Shown here: piece after piece, positions 55,264-64,000 of the stretch
Layout: the number at the start of each line of letters is the position of its first letter
Numbering within the stretch: position 1 is the first letter of the stretch
Assembly (NCBI GenBank): GCA_963920635.1
Contig: OY987298.1
Coordinates: 105,777,309 to 105,841,308, forward strand
Length of the DNA: 64,000 bases
Direction of reading: 5' to 3'
Origin: Pseudeuparius sepicola
Lineage: Eukaryota > Arthropoda > Insecta > Coleoptera > Anthribidae
Program-made: the position numbers and the translations under genes
The notes under the pieces: model-generated
Seen by the model: only the letters and a program-made list of their open reading frames with translations
The model's database searches: none
What the model was told of the DNA's origin: nothing

Positions 55264-56353
55264 CTCTATGTAGCTTTTATCACGATTTATTCTGAAAAAA
55301 TCTAAAATTTGTGATGTGATTTAGGTCTATGATGAATGTTAAATTATCTCGGTAAATGTCAAATCTCACAGGAATGTCACATACCACATTGCAGAATTTG
55401 CAGAATTTTATCTTTGTTCGCTCTGGAAATATTGAGAAAAAAAACGTTTGCGGCACCGTCTCAATTGACAGGACCCGGCAGCTGAAAGTGATGAGTCATC
55501 CAAGGGAGGTGGGCCTCAGGCGCTAAATTCAAATTTCAAGATGTCAACTTTGCAAAAAAAAACACTTTAAAATGATTGTTTACATATATAGCTAATGGTT
55601 TTACAACACGGATAATAATCTACAAGAGTGGAAGTCACGTTTTCTAGGGCTTTTGGTGCTTTTAGATATCTACCGGTAAAATTTTCGTAAATGCCAATTA
55701 TTTCTTATTTGCGTGCCTATAGATACAACTAAATTCGAGTGAATAAAACCATATAACTTCCTGATTACAAGGTGGTTACATTTAATCAAGTAAAATTGTT
55801 AGGTATAACACTCTCCAACAGTCCAAACCAAAACCCTGGAAGACTGTGTAGGAACAAAATCTGTTTTGATGGCCTTAACCCACTTTTCCCTTCAAACAGC
55901 GTCTTTAGGGAGGAAAAAGCGGACACTTTATGACCTCCTTTGTAGTTTCCTTAGCAGTTGGCAACGGAACACGGCCACGGTATGATTTAAAAAGTCCGAA
56001 ACTATAGACACAACCTAAAACCTATAAACTAAATTGAATTTTAATCACTTTATTCTGAATCACTGCTGTTTTACCACCTTATTAATAAAACTCTACGTCA
56101 TATATTACTAAAAAAACACAGTCCAACAAACAATAAACACAACAAACGTTCTTTAAAACAGGAAAATCGCCAGACAAGTAAACGTAAACAACTATAAAAA
56201 GCTACCTCCCTGCCTCCCTGTGATGACGTAGTGACGTTTCGCGTCGCCAGCTGGCAGGCCTTTATCATTGCGACGGTGCCGATATAGCCTCCTTAGGGGG
56301 TATTTAAATTATGAGTATAATTTCGGAATATTTCAATTTAAAAATAATTTTAG
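55264..56353. other. intron sequence right of the Polinton
   Basis: No gene recognised. The last bases TTATTTTTAG-like form the acceptor of the exonuclease exon. Confidence 0.5.
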
Positions 56354-56752
56354 GTCATCCATGACTGCAGGAACATAGTCAACTTGCGCAATGAGTTCGG
56401 TGTAAGAATAAGATCAGTTTTTGATACTCAAGTTGCTTATGAAGTTTTGACAAGCCAAAGAAGCGGTTTTGCTACTTCTGATGTGAAACGCATATCGCTC
56501 AGTTCGCTGTGTCAGGTATATGGAGCTCCTCGAAATAAGTTAGACGTTAATATAAAGGATAATCTAAATGAGATGTATAGAAAAAATCCAAGCTATTGGA
56601 CAATGAGACCCCTAACAACTGAAATGATTTACTACGCTATTGCCGATGTGTTGGCTTTGAGAAACCCGAAAATTTACGGGTCTATGATCAAGGATATTGC
56701 ACCATACTACGGAAAGTATAGAGACGAAATGGTGAAACTCGAAAGATACTAA
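56354..56752 (+). CDS. Egalitarian/EXD-type exonuclease-domain protein, 3' terminal exon
   Basis: 133 codons including the stop. The exon opens VIHDCRNIVNLRNEFGVRIR then SVFDTQVA (motif II). It continues with ISLSSLCQVYGAPRN, MYRKNPSYWTMRPLTTEMIY and YAIADVLAL (motif III, Y-x3-D), and ends KLERY. The DEDDy acidic residues (D-x-E in the previous exon, D in HDCRN, D in IADV) and the Tyr are all present, so activity is possible, unlike inactive EXD1 proteins. The spacing and the MYRKNPSYW..RPLT segment favour the Egalitarian branch. A polyadenylation signal AATAAA lies at 56,931-56,936. Confidence 0.85.
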   Translation, partial: VIHDCRNIVNLRNEFGVRIRSVFDTQVAYEVLTSQRSGFATSDVKRISLSSLCQVYGAPRNKLDVNIKDNLNEMYRKNPSYWTMRPLTTEMIYYAIADVLALRNPKIYGSMIKDIAPYYGKYRDEMVKLERY

Positions 56753-56930
56753 GAGCTGGTAAATCTCTAAAGAGAAGAGCAAGATTGCTAATAGTCTGTT
56801 TGTTCAGTACCTACCAATGTATAAACACCTTGTTGTAAAACGTCCTATATGGAAATAGAGCTATGTGTACTCAAGTATAATAGCATATTGCATACATGCA
56901 TATTTTCTCCATCCCGGACCCGTAGGTCTA

Positions 56931-56936
56931 AATAAA
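56931..56936 (+). terminator. poly(A) signal of the exonuclease-domain gene
   Basis: AATAAA, 179 bases after the stop codon at 56,750-56,752. Confidence 0.55.
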
Positions 56937-56939
56937 GTG

Positions 56940-57644
56940 TGCAAAAGTTCCTTCAGATACCTTTCAATAGGTATTTTCAATAAATTTGAATCATTTTAAA
57001 CGATTTTCCTGTAAAATAATATCCTATTCTTTGTTATGTCTATGTACACGTTGTTTCCACAAACACCGTTCGCCCATCTCCCATTGATACTTTTTCATAC
57101 AGTTGACCTTACATGAGAGAACTTCCTTTGAAACAAATGGCGTGATCGCCCCATAGCCTTCTATTTTTGGATGCCGCAAGTTGAAATTAAGTAATATAGC
57201 TGATAATGGCACCAACTTGTTCTTATAATAAAGATAATTCCATCCTAAGATGAATATGAAATCGAAATCAAGCAATCACTATTAAGCTTTTACCGGCGCA
57301 AGTTGACCTGATGAAAAATCAAGCAAACCTTGAATTTAATTTATTTCAAAACGACTGAAATGAGAATAAGAGAAATAATTAATATTGTACAATAAAAACT
57401 GAGGCCAACCTATTGTCGCCTTCAATTTTCTTTTTATCCATTTTTATAGTTCTACCGAATTTATCGAAATTGGGTATTTGAACTCTCCTTTTACTTAGTA
57501 ATAAAAACAACTTATATTAATATTCTTTTTTGTGGAAACCCTACTTAGCCAATACGTGAGACTGTAATAAGGATATTAGCGTTGACTGGCGTATTAATAC
57601 GGCTGTCATGCTTGACAGTTCTCTGGCTCACCATGCGCTTCCCA
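56940..57644. other. non-coding stretch
   Basis: Nothing recognised. Confidence 0.4.
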
Positions 57645-57750
57645 GAGACAAAATACAATGCAAAATACATTGTTGACCATAGGCGCCATCTGTTTTCCAG
57701 GATATGAAGCTATAACCGTGAGAAGTCTTATTAATACGTCAGTCAACGAT
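57645..57750. repeat. dispersed repeat, copy 3 of 3
   Basis: It contains AAAATACAATGCAAAATACATTGTT, CATCTGTTTTCCAGGA, AAGCTATAACCGTGAGAAGT and GTCAGTCAACGAT. It is homologous to 5385-5546 and 21,985-22,080, and abuts the next TIR element. Confidence 0.7.
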
Positions 57751-58321
57751 ATTAGGTTCAACCTCAGACTAATGAATAAAAGGGACGAATTTGTTTACAA
57801 ATTTAAGTGAATTGTTGACAGGCATAGTTGTTTATTACTATCCCCATGTTTACAAATATTGGTCTTACTGACCTGCCCCAAACATGTTGTCACATTTAAG
57901 AGTAAGAATAACTAGGAATATCATAAATAAAACCGGCAATTTCTTTAGTAGATGCATTGAACGTAAAATTGCCCCCACTTATAAAATTCAGGCGGAACAG
58001 TAAAGTAAAACAACCTTTTCGTGTTCAAGAAAGAATATGTAGCTGTTTTATTATTGACAAAATGGATATAGTAGAGAACACCCATTACTTTTCGCTCTAA
58101 TCGGCAACGTTGCGGCAGTTTGACAGGGACCAAAGTTAGCGCTTGCTCAAATTGTTTGTTTTCCATACGAAAAAAGAGAATATTTCGTTCCATAGGTAGT
58201 ATTTGTAAATACATTTATCTCTTTCATAAAGTGAGAAGGTTCAGCTTACTGTTTACATCTGTATAAAGACGCTATAATGCGGTGTCCCCTTTATTCATTA
58301 GTCTGAGGGTTCAACAATATT
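57749..58321. mobile_element. 570-bp TIR element
   Basis: CTCAGACTAATGAATAAAAG at the left is matched by CCTTTATTCATTAGTCTGAG at the right, each with GGTTCAAC outside. No domain in the internal frame. Confidence 0.65.
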
Positions 58322-59434
58322 AGATGCAGCAACAGCTGGCGCAAAAAATTAAAGTTACCCAGTCATTGCCTACTAATTTTCTTATATTTAAATCTAAAAA
58401 ATAGCTGGACTGCTTTATTTGCATGCATTTGCACAACAATTAAATTTGAAAAATATTACTCACAAACGTAATTTGTTACCATTAAATGAACCACAGTTCA
58501 CAAACAAAATCATTTTTTATTTTTTTGTAATATCTAAATGTAAGCAATTCAAAACTGCATAGGTGTGTTGTTGCCAATTTGAATTCGCTTATTCTTAATT
58601 TGAAGTTGAAAATACATGACAATTTTGTCTATGCGTGTAGTTTTACAACATAGGGCCCCTTAATGTCATCTGTCAAATGGGCTCGAAATCACTAAAAAAA
58701 CATCCGTCAAGAATTTACATTTCAATTATATTTTTCTGAAATAATATATTACCAAGTTTCAGATTAACTGAGATGCAATAGTGGATCAGAAAATAATAAT
58801 GGTAAGCTTACAGGGTTAAGTTTCTTTGAAAGCTGTCGCTAAGAAGCTTATATCTTGCGGAACTATGTTATCGGTAAATAAATCTCATATTGAAACACTA
58901 ACAAGTCAAAAACAGCTAAATATTGACTTCCTTTATTCTATTCTCTGTGATTTTTTCCGGCAAAGTAAAAATGTAATTTACATGAAGGAATTAATGTTTC
59001 AATTGGTTTTCATTAGAAACACGTTACCTTGCGTTCTTGATTTTTGTTGCCAAAAATTGATAGGCTATTAGAACGATCGCTTCACCCTTATTTCGCCCTT
59101 AATTTAGGTGAAATTCCCCGTCAAGGTAATACCTTACCCTTGTTTCGCTGGTAAATTTTTCGGTCGATTGCCCTGAATTCGCAAGAGCGCTCATGGCGCG
59201 ATCTGTGCAGAAATAGTTCAAGTTCAAATTTATCGATTGAAAGCACCGACTCCCAACAACCGGGCAGATTGTAGACAACATATTGCAAAACCTAATGCTA
59301 TTATGAATTCAAATTCAAATTTAATTTCCTACGAATAATAAATTAAGGGTTATAGGAACTAATATCAAAGATGTTATCTATGTGCTAATACGAATATAAA
59401 ACAATTATTATTCCGGGAATTTTATTCAAAACAG
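58322..59434. other. non-coding stretch
   Basis: Frames present (for example 58,826-59,071) show no recognisable domain. Confidence 0.4.
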
Positions 59435-59605
59435 TGACTATAGTCTATAGTCTATAGCCTATAGTCTATAGTCTATAGTCTATAGTCTATAGTCTATAGT
59501 CTATAGTCTATAGTCTATAGTCTATAGTCTATAGTCTATAGTCTATAGTCTATAGTCTATAGCACAGACATATATAGCTAGCGAAGCTATATATGTCTGT
59601 GTCTA
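59435..59605. repeat. (AGTCTAT)n heptamer microsatellite ending in a palindrome
   Basis: About 17-18 copies of a 7-base unit with one variant unit near 59,458. It is followed by CACAGACATATATAGCT / AGCTATATATGTCTGTG, a near-perfect hairpin around TAGCGA, then another partial unit. Confidence 0.9.
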
Positions 59606-61296
59606 TAGTCATTGTTCAAAACCTTAAACTACATCACTTGCATCTCGTCTTCTGTGGGCGACGCGACGTATTCAATTGTTTCTATATAGTGTTTGACACC
59701 GAGTAAGCTTTAGCAGGTAGGTACGTACCTCTTCTATGTTCTGTTGCTTTAGTTTAGTTTATTATAATCACATCTGATATGTGTTTATTCGTGGAGGAAA
59801 AACGTAGAAGAGCGAAGAGCCAGTGTAGTGACCACCCTTGTTGTTTGTAAGTTGACGAGCGGTATACAGGGTCATTCACAATCTAATTTAACACACATAT
59901 ATCTACCTATAGATGAAATAAAAGTATGACTATGGAATACAAAATAGAAATGACACCTAGAAAAAAATTACAGCAAGTCAGTATATTATGATTGTACCCA
60001 AATGCTCAAAAAATATGGTATCAAAATACTAGTAAAATTCTCAATACAAAAAGACAATTAAAATTGTAGTAACAAAATATATAAAACGACGGTCTCAAAT
60101 TATTTGGCAAAACAATATTCGATTAAGCACAAATGGTAACAAAATTTGTAGACAACAGTAAGTAAAATATGGTTCTAAATAACCAAAGATAATATTAAAA
60201 AATATAACATGTACATTAGCATAAAAAAATTGAAAACTGTAAACACAACTGCACAAAATTATAGCAAATAACAAACAGTATTTAAAATTATTGTCAAAAC
60301 AGTAATCAAAAGTGGCACAAAAACGCAATTAAAATTAGGAACCCAAAATCTAACATAAAATATTCAGACTTATATTGGCACGGCACTGTTCAAAATATGA
60401 AAAAATTTCTACAACGGAACATAAACTCACAAAACAAAATCGCTTACTTTTGGTCAGTCCAACAGTCAGTGAGTGAGAGTTACTGGCTCTTTGGTACTGA
60501 TTTTACGGCAGGTTTTGGAAATTTTGGCGGCACTTCTTTTGGGCAACATCTACCTCGGCAAATGGTAAATAGGTACATCTGGACTTAACTTCTGCAGGTG
60601 GGTTCAACCCTTATATATCTGCAGCATCCTAAGTTCTTTGGCGCATTAGTGACGTAGTCTTTCCAGGGTTTTGGACGCCTATATAATGTAGAAAAAGGAT
60701 TGTAGCCTGGTTCTCAAGTTACACCAGGGATCATCCGGTGTGAGTTACGGTGTTCTCATAGTACTTAAATATTTCTGGGAATTTTGTAGCGGATATTTTT
60801 ATAGAAAACATAGAAAATTGTCTGGGCATCTCAGGAGCAACTCAAGTTCTTGTTACTTTGTTTTTCATCTTACGTACTATAATGATTTTTTTTATTGCTG
60901 TTTATTTTACACCTACCTACACTGGAGTCGATAGGTATTTTAATAATAAAGAGCATGTACCTGTAACATATTTTTCTTTATTGATGCAGTTGTTCTAGCT
61001 GCTTGACCCGCCATGCCATCAGTCCAAATATTCAATGCTACAAGGATTCCGGAAATTCGATTTGTAAAAATAACCAACATCAAATTTCTCAACTTTATTT
61101 ATAGCCGGGGACCAAAAAAAGAAATAAACTGGCCGTTTCCTGACTGGATCTAATAGTCCGTAATCTACAGGTTAAATCAAATATCCCTTACTACATTGAT
61201 TTATTCGAACCCATTAAAAAGAATGACCGCGTCCATTTAATCAATTTGAGTGCTCGCACCATCCATCATGCTAATCATTTAAAATTTTGTATATTA
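59606..61296. other. non-coding stretch
   Basis: Nothing recognised. CAGGGTCATTCACAATCTAA at 59,868 resembles a degenerate end of the TACAGGGTGATTCAC family at 28,076. Confidence 0.35.
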
Positions 61297-62352
61297 TACT
61301 GGGTGTAACTGAACTGATGTTAAAAAATGAAACCACGTAGTCTTGGAGTCAAAATAAGGGCACTTCTTTACATATTTTTTTTCTCCTACGGGCCATAGTT
61401 TTTTTATACAGAGCGTAGAAAATTAGAGAAAAATACACATATTTTTTTAGTATCTCTAGAAGTATACGAGATATTTTCTTCAAACTTGGCGTGTCACATG
61501 AGCGGATGAGTTGTCAAATTTAAGGTTAATATGAAGCTTGTGAGGCCCCCAGTTGCGGAGATACAGGGTGTTATTAAAATTAATTAGTTCTGAAAAATAT
61601 GAATACCCTGTATAATCGCATTTTTTTAATTTGTTTTGAATGGTAAATTCAATGGTTAACAAAAAGTATCTCCTAGTATTTTTTCATATTCTCAGCCATT
61701 TTTTTATTATTTTCAAAGAACGGCAATGCTGCAATAAACAAGTCATATTTTAATGCGGAAACGTATAGTGGCGTGTATTGAAAGAGACGGCGATCATTTC
61801 GAACATTTAATAATTTAATTTTCTAATAGCAATACGTTTCCCTTATTACTGCTTTTGTATTTTGTTAAATAAAGTTTAATTGACATCCACAGCTTGCTAG
61901 ATTTATTCTTAAAGTGACTATTGTTCATTGCAGCGTTGCCGTTCTTTAAAAATAATTAAGAAACGGCTGCGAATATGAGATACTTTTTGTTAACCATTCT
62001 ACTCACCACTCAAAACAAATTAAAAAAATGCGATTATACAGGGTATTCATATTTTTCTGAACTAATTAATTTTACTAACACCCTGTATCTCCGCAACCGG
62101 GAGCCTCAGAAGCTTCATGTCAACCTTAAGTTTGACGGCTCATCTGCTCATGTGACACGCCAAGTTTGAAGAAAATATCTCGTATACTTCTAGAAATACT
62201 AAGGAATATGTGTATTTTTCTCCAAACTTCTACGCTCTCTATAAAAAAAAAACTATGGCCAGTAGGAGAAAAAATATATGAAGAAGTGCCCTTATTTTGA
62301 CTCCAAGAATACGTGGTTTCATTTTTTACCATCAGTTTAGTTACACCCTTTA
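61297..62352. mobile_element. 1.05-kb foldback element with arms of about 430 bp
   Basis: The left arm (from ACTGGGTGTAACTGAACTGA) and the right arm (ending in TCAGTTTAGTTACACCC) are imperfect inverted copies through TTTTGTTAACCAT and the AACGGCAA block. The loop is about 61,745-61,930. The arms themselves contain TACAGGGTGTTATTAAAATT and TATACAGGGTATTC, ends of smaller elements nested inside. The frames in both arms are mirror shadows. Confidence 0.85.
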
Positions 62353-62449
62353 TAGATACAGGATGATTTTTTAGGTCTATACCAACGCGATTTTCTCTGT
62401 TATTTCGTACCCCACAAATAAACGCTTAAAGAAAAACGTTAGGAATTTT

Positions 62450-63230
62450 GGATAATAATAATAGCATTTATTGCCCAACAGTAAGTAACCATTTACAGGA
62501 CAATTGAATGAAAAGTACAAAGTAAAAATTATTATAAGTAAAGTAAATAAGTAAAGCCACTACAAGCTAAAGAGAATAAAAGAAAAATAATATGATACGA
62601 TAAATATAATAATGATATATTTATATAAATAACTATATTAAATTAAAGTTGGCAGCTGTACCCTGCCACCGAATAGAGCACATTATTACAATCACCGATT
62701 CAGCCACAAACAAATACCAAGGAACAAAATAAAATGAAAATGAAAATACACCAACAATTAGATAGCAATAGTTATTATACTACATATATAAGAAAATAGC
62801 AAAAGGAGATAACAAAAAGAGAATAAAAGTGTTCATTTTGACTAATTGATTGTTGACTATTGATCAATATTGATTATTGATTGATTATTAATTGATTATT
62901 ATTGCCCAGATGCTTCTCTGCAATCCGCAACAATGCATTCAGACTATCATAATAGATGTCACAATATTTACCGAGTTCGTTAAAATTTGAGCATATAACA
63001 AAAATAGGAGATTTGCACAACAGATTTGTTTTAGCTCTATTACAATAGAAAGTCATAGTGTTAGGGTTCTCAGGGATGGGACAAAGAAATTTATCTGTGT
63101 CAGAATATCAGCGGCATCTATTTCGCTATGTAATAATTTATGAAGAAATATTAGTGAGGAACATTTTCTTCTAAAATCCAGCGATTGAACAGAAAATCTG
63201 TTCAAATACGTCTCATATGGCAACCCCCGC
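62450..63230 (-). pseudogene. LINE (non-LTR retrotransposon) 3' end
   Basis: The minus strand encodes the C-terminal tail of a Jockey/CR1-type ORF2: YETYLNRFSVQSLDFRRKCS then FLHKLLHSEIDAADILTQIN, then a frame change, then FYCNRAKTNLLCKSPIFVIC and YYDSLNALLRIAEKHL. The 3' UTR ends GGGCAATAAATGCTATTATT ATTATCC near 62,450, with an AATAAA and an (ATT)n tail, as in many insect LINEs. It is truncated and frameshifted, so inactive. Confidence 0.7.
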
Positions 63231-63234
63231 TCCG

Positions 63235-64000
63235 GGTATAATAATAATATTACTGACGCAAATGTTGCTGTTCATGAATTTTATAAGTGTATTTATAATG
63301 TAATTGATTTGTATGTGCCCAAATGCAAGACTTACAGCCATACTTACCCGCGGTGGTATACACCGGTAATTATTAAAAATATCAATCTTAAAGCTTCTTA
63401 CTACAAAAGATATAGGGGGTTTGGTGACATCGGTTCTCTGAGGGAGTTTCGCAGGTTGCGATCTGTAATTAAAAGCCAAATTTCGGCTGCATACAAAAGC
63501 TATTTATCGACTGTGCAAACATCGATTACAAGCAATCCACAACGTTTCTGGGGATTTATGCACGACAGGAATAGGACGACTAGAATTCCTGGCCGTATGA
63601 AGTTTGGGAACGACAACGATGTCATGAACACTCCCACACAGATCGTTAACAAATTCGCTGAGTACTTCAATAGTGTTTTCAAGGAACTGGTGGACGATGG
63701 TGGGGTTGCCTGGAATGAATTGCCTAATGATGCATGCTGTAATATTGTCTTTGATAACATCTCTGAGAGTGAAATACTCGTGGCAGTAAAGAAGTTAATA
63801 AACAAAAGTACCCAAGGTCCGGATGGTATTCCTTCTTTTCTTGTAAAGGACTGTGCTGTGGTACTCTTGCGCCCTTTACTTAAAATATTTAATCTAGTGG
63901 TCGATACCTGCGTATTTCCTGCTGAGTGGAAGAGTTCCATTGTTTGTCCTAATCTGAAGTCTGGTGACACATCTGACATAATTAACTATCGACCAATTTC
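63235..64000 (+). pseudogene. LINE ORF2, inverted 5' part (linker and start of reverse transcriptase), runs off the right edge
   Basis: An open plus frame (open from about 63,189) contains VIDLYVPKCKTYSHTYPRWY, FWGFMHDRNR, then KSTQGPDGIPSFLVKDCAVV and WKSSIVCPNLKSGDTSDIIN YRPI. These are the linker and first RT blocks of non-LTR ORF2. It has no start codon and no endonuclease domain. It begins abruptly beside the oppositely oriented LINE 3' end, the arrangement produced by twin priming. Minus-strand frames here are shadows. The rest lies beyond the window. Confidence 0.85.

Larger units (their letters stand above)
35174..56353 (+). other. 21.2-kb intron of the exonuclease-domain gene, containing the Polinton
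   Basis: The donor GTCAGT at 35,174 and acceptor TTTTAG ending at 56,353 join exons in phase 0. Joining them places motif I (DCEG) and motif II (VIHDCRN) at normal spacing for the family. Within the intron are foldback repeats at 35,236-36,595 and 36,778-37,387, then the 17.4-kb Polinton, then about 1.1 kb of ordinary intron sequence. Confidence 0.85.

Noticed and set aside
59435..59605. Possible interstitial telomere repeat
   Set aside because: The unit is AGTCTAT, not the insect TTAGG or a known variant; it is an ordinary heptamer microsatellite.
63500..63979. 159-codon minus-strand open frame
   Set aside because: It is the shadow of the LINE ORF2 linker/RT region read on the plus strand.

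Overview
The window looks like AT-rich insect (at least arthropod) genomic DNA. It has spliced genes with GT-AG introns, dense small inverted-repeat transposons, a 5'-inverted LINE, and pogo/Tigger and THAP remnants. There are no operons or bacterial signals. All family assignments were made by eye from motifs; no database search was run.

Layout. 1-300: start of a retrotransposon gag-like ORF running off the left edge. 300-34,800: mostly non-coding, with many foldback or TIR elements (6.2, 8.9-10.1, 13.8, 18.2, 20.9-21.6, 24.8, 25.9, 28.1, 31.1, 33.2 kb), a broken Tigger-type transposase (22.7-23.3 kb), an inverted pair of a cysteine-rich TE-associated domain (24.0-24.7 kb) and a broken THAP domain (29.9-30.2 kb). 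34,857-56,752: a host 3'-5' exonuclease-domain gene of the Egalitarian/EXD type. Two of its exons are visible, separated by an intron of about 21.2 kb. 57-64 kb: more repeats, a heptamer microsatellite, a 1-kb foldback and a LINE with an inverted 5' part.

The centrepiece is a complete Maverick/Polinton (adintovirus-like) element at 37,855-55,257 (17,403 bp), sitting inside that host intron. It has a perfect 6-bp target duplication (CGTGCT) and 576/584-bp terminal inverted repeats that differ by one 8-bp deletion. It encodes protein-primed-type DNA polymerase B, an RNase-H-like nuclease homologue, a retroviral-type integrase with a chromodomain, a packaging ATPase, major and minor capsid proteins, an adenain-like protease, a PLA2/membrane-active virion protein, two fibre-like paralogues, a DUF8207-like protein and a small membrane protein. 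It also carries cargo that may act on the host: a BIR-RING IAP, a mini CHHC zinc-finger protein resembling the piRNA factor GTSF1/Asterix, and a four-exon gene with three tiny introns. The TIR carries its own ORF, intact on the right and frameshifted on the left.

The replication/integration set and the cargo genes are largely open. Three virion genes (PLA2/pVI-like, protease, major capsid protein) carry stops or frameshifts, and polymerase B has an in-frame TGA near its N-terminus. Near-identical TIRs combined with broken virion genes suggest either recent movement of a defective copy helped in trans, or assembly errors for the homopolymer cases.
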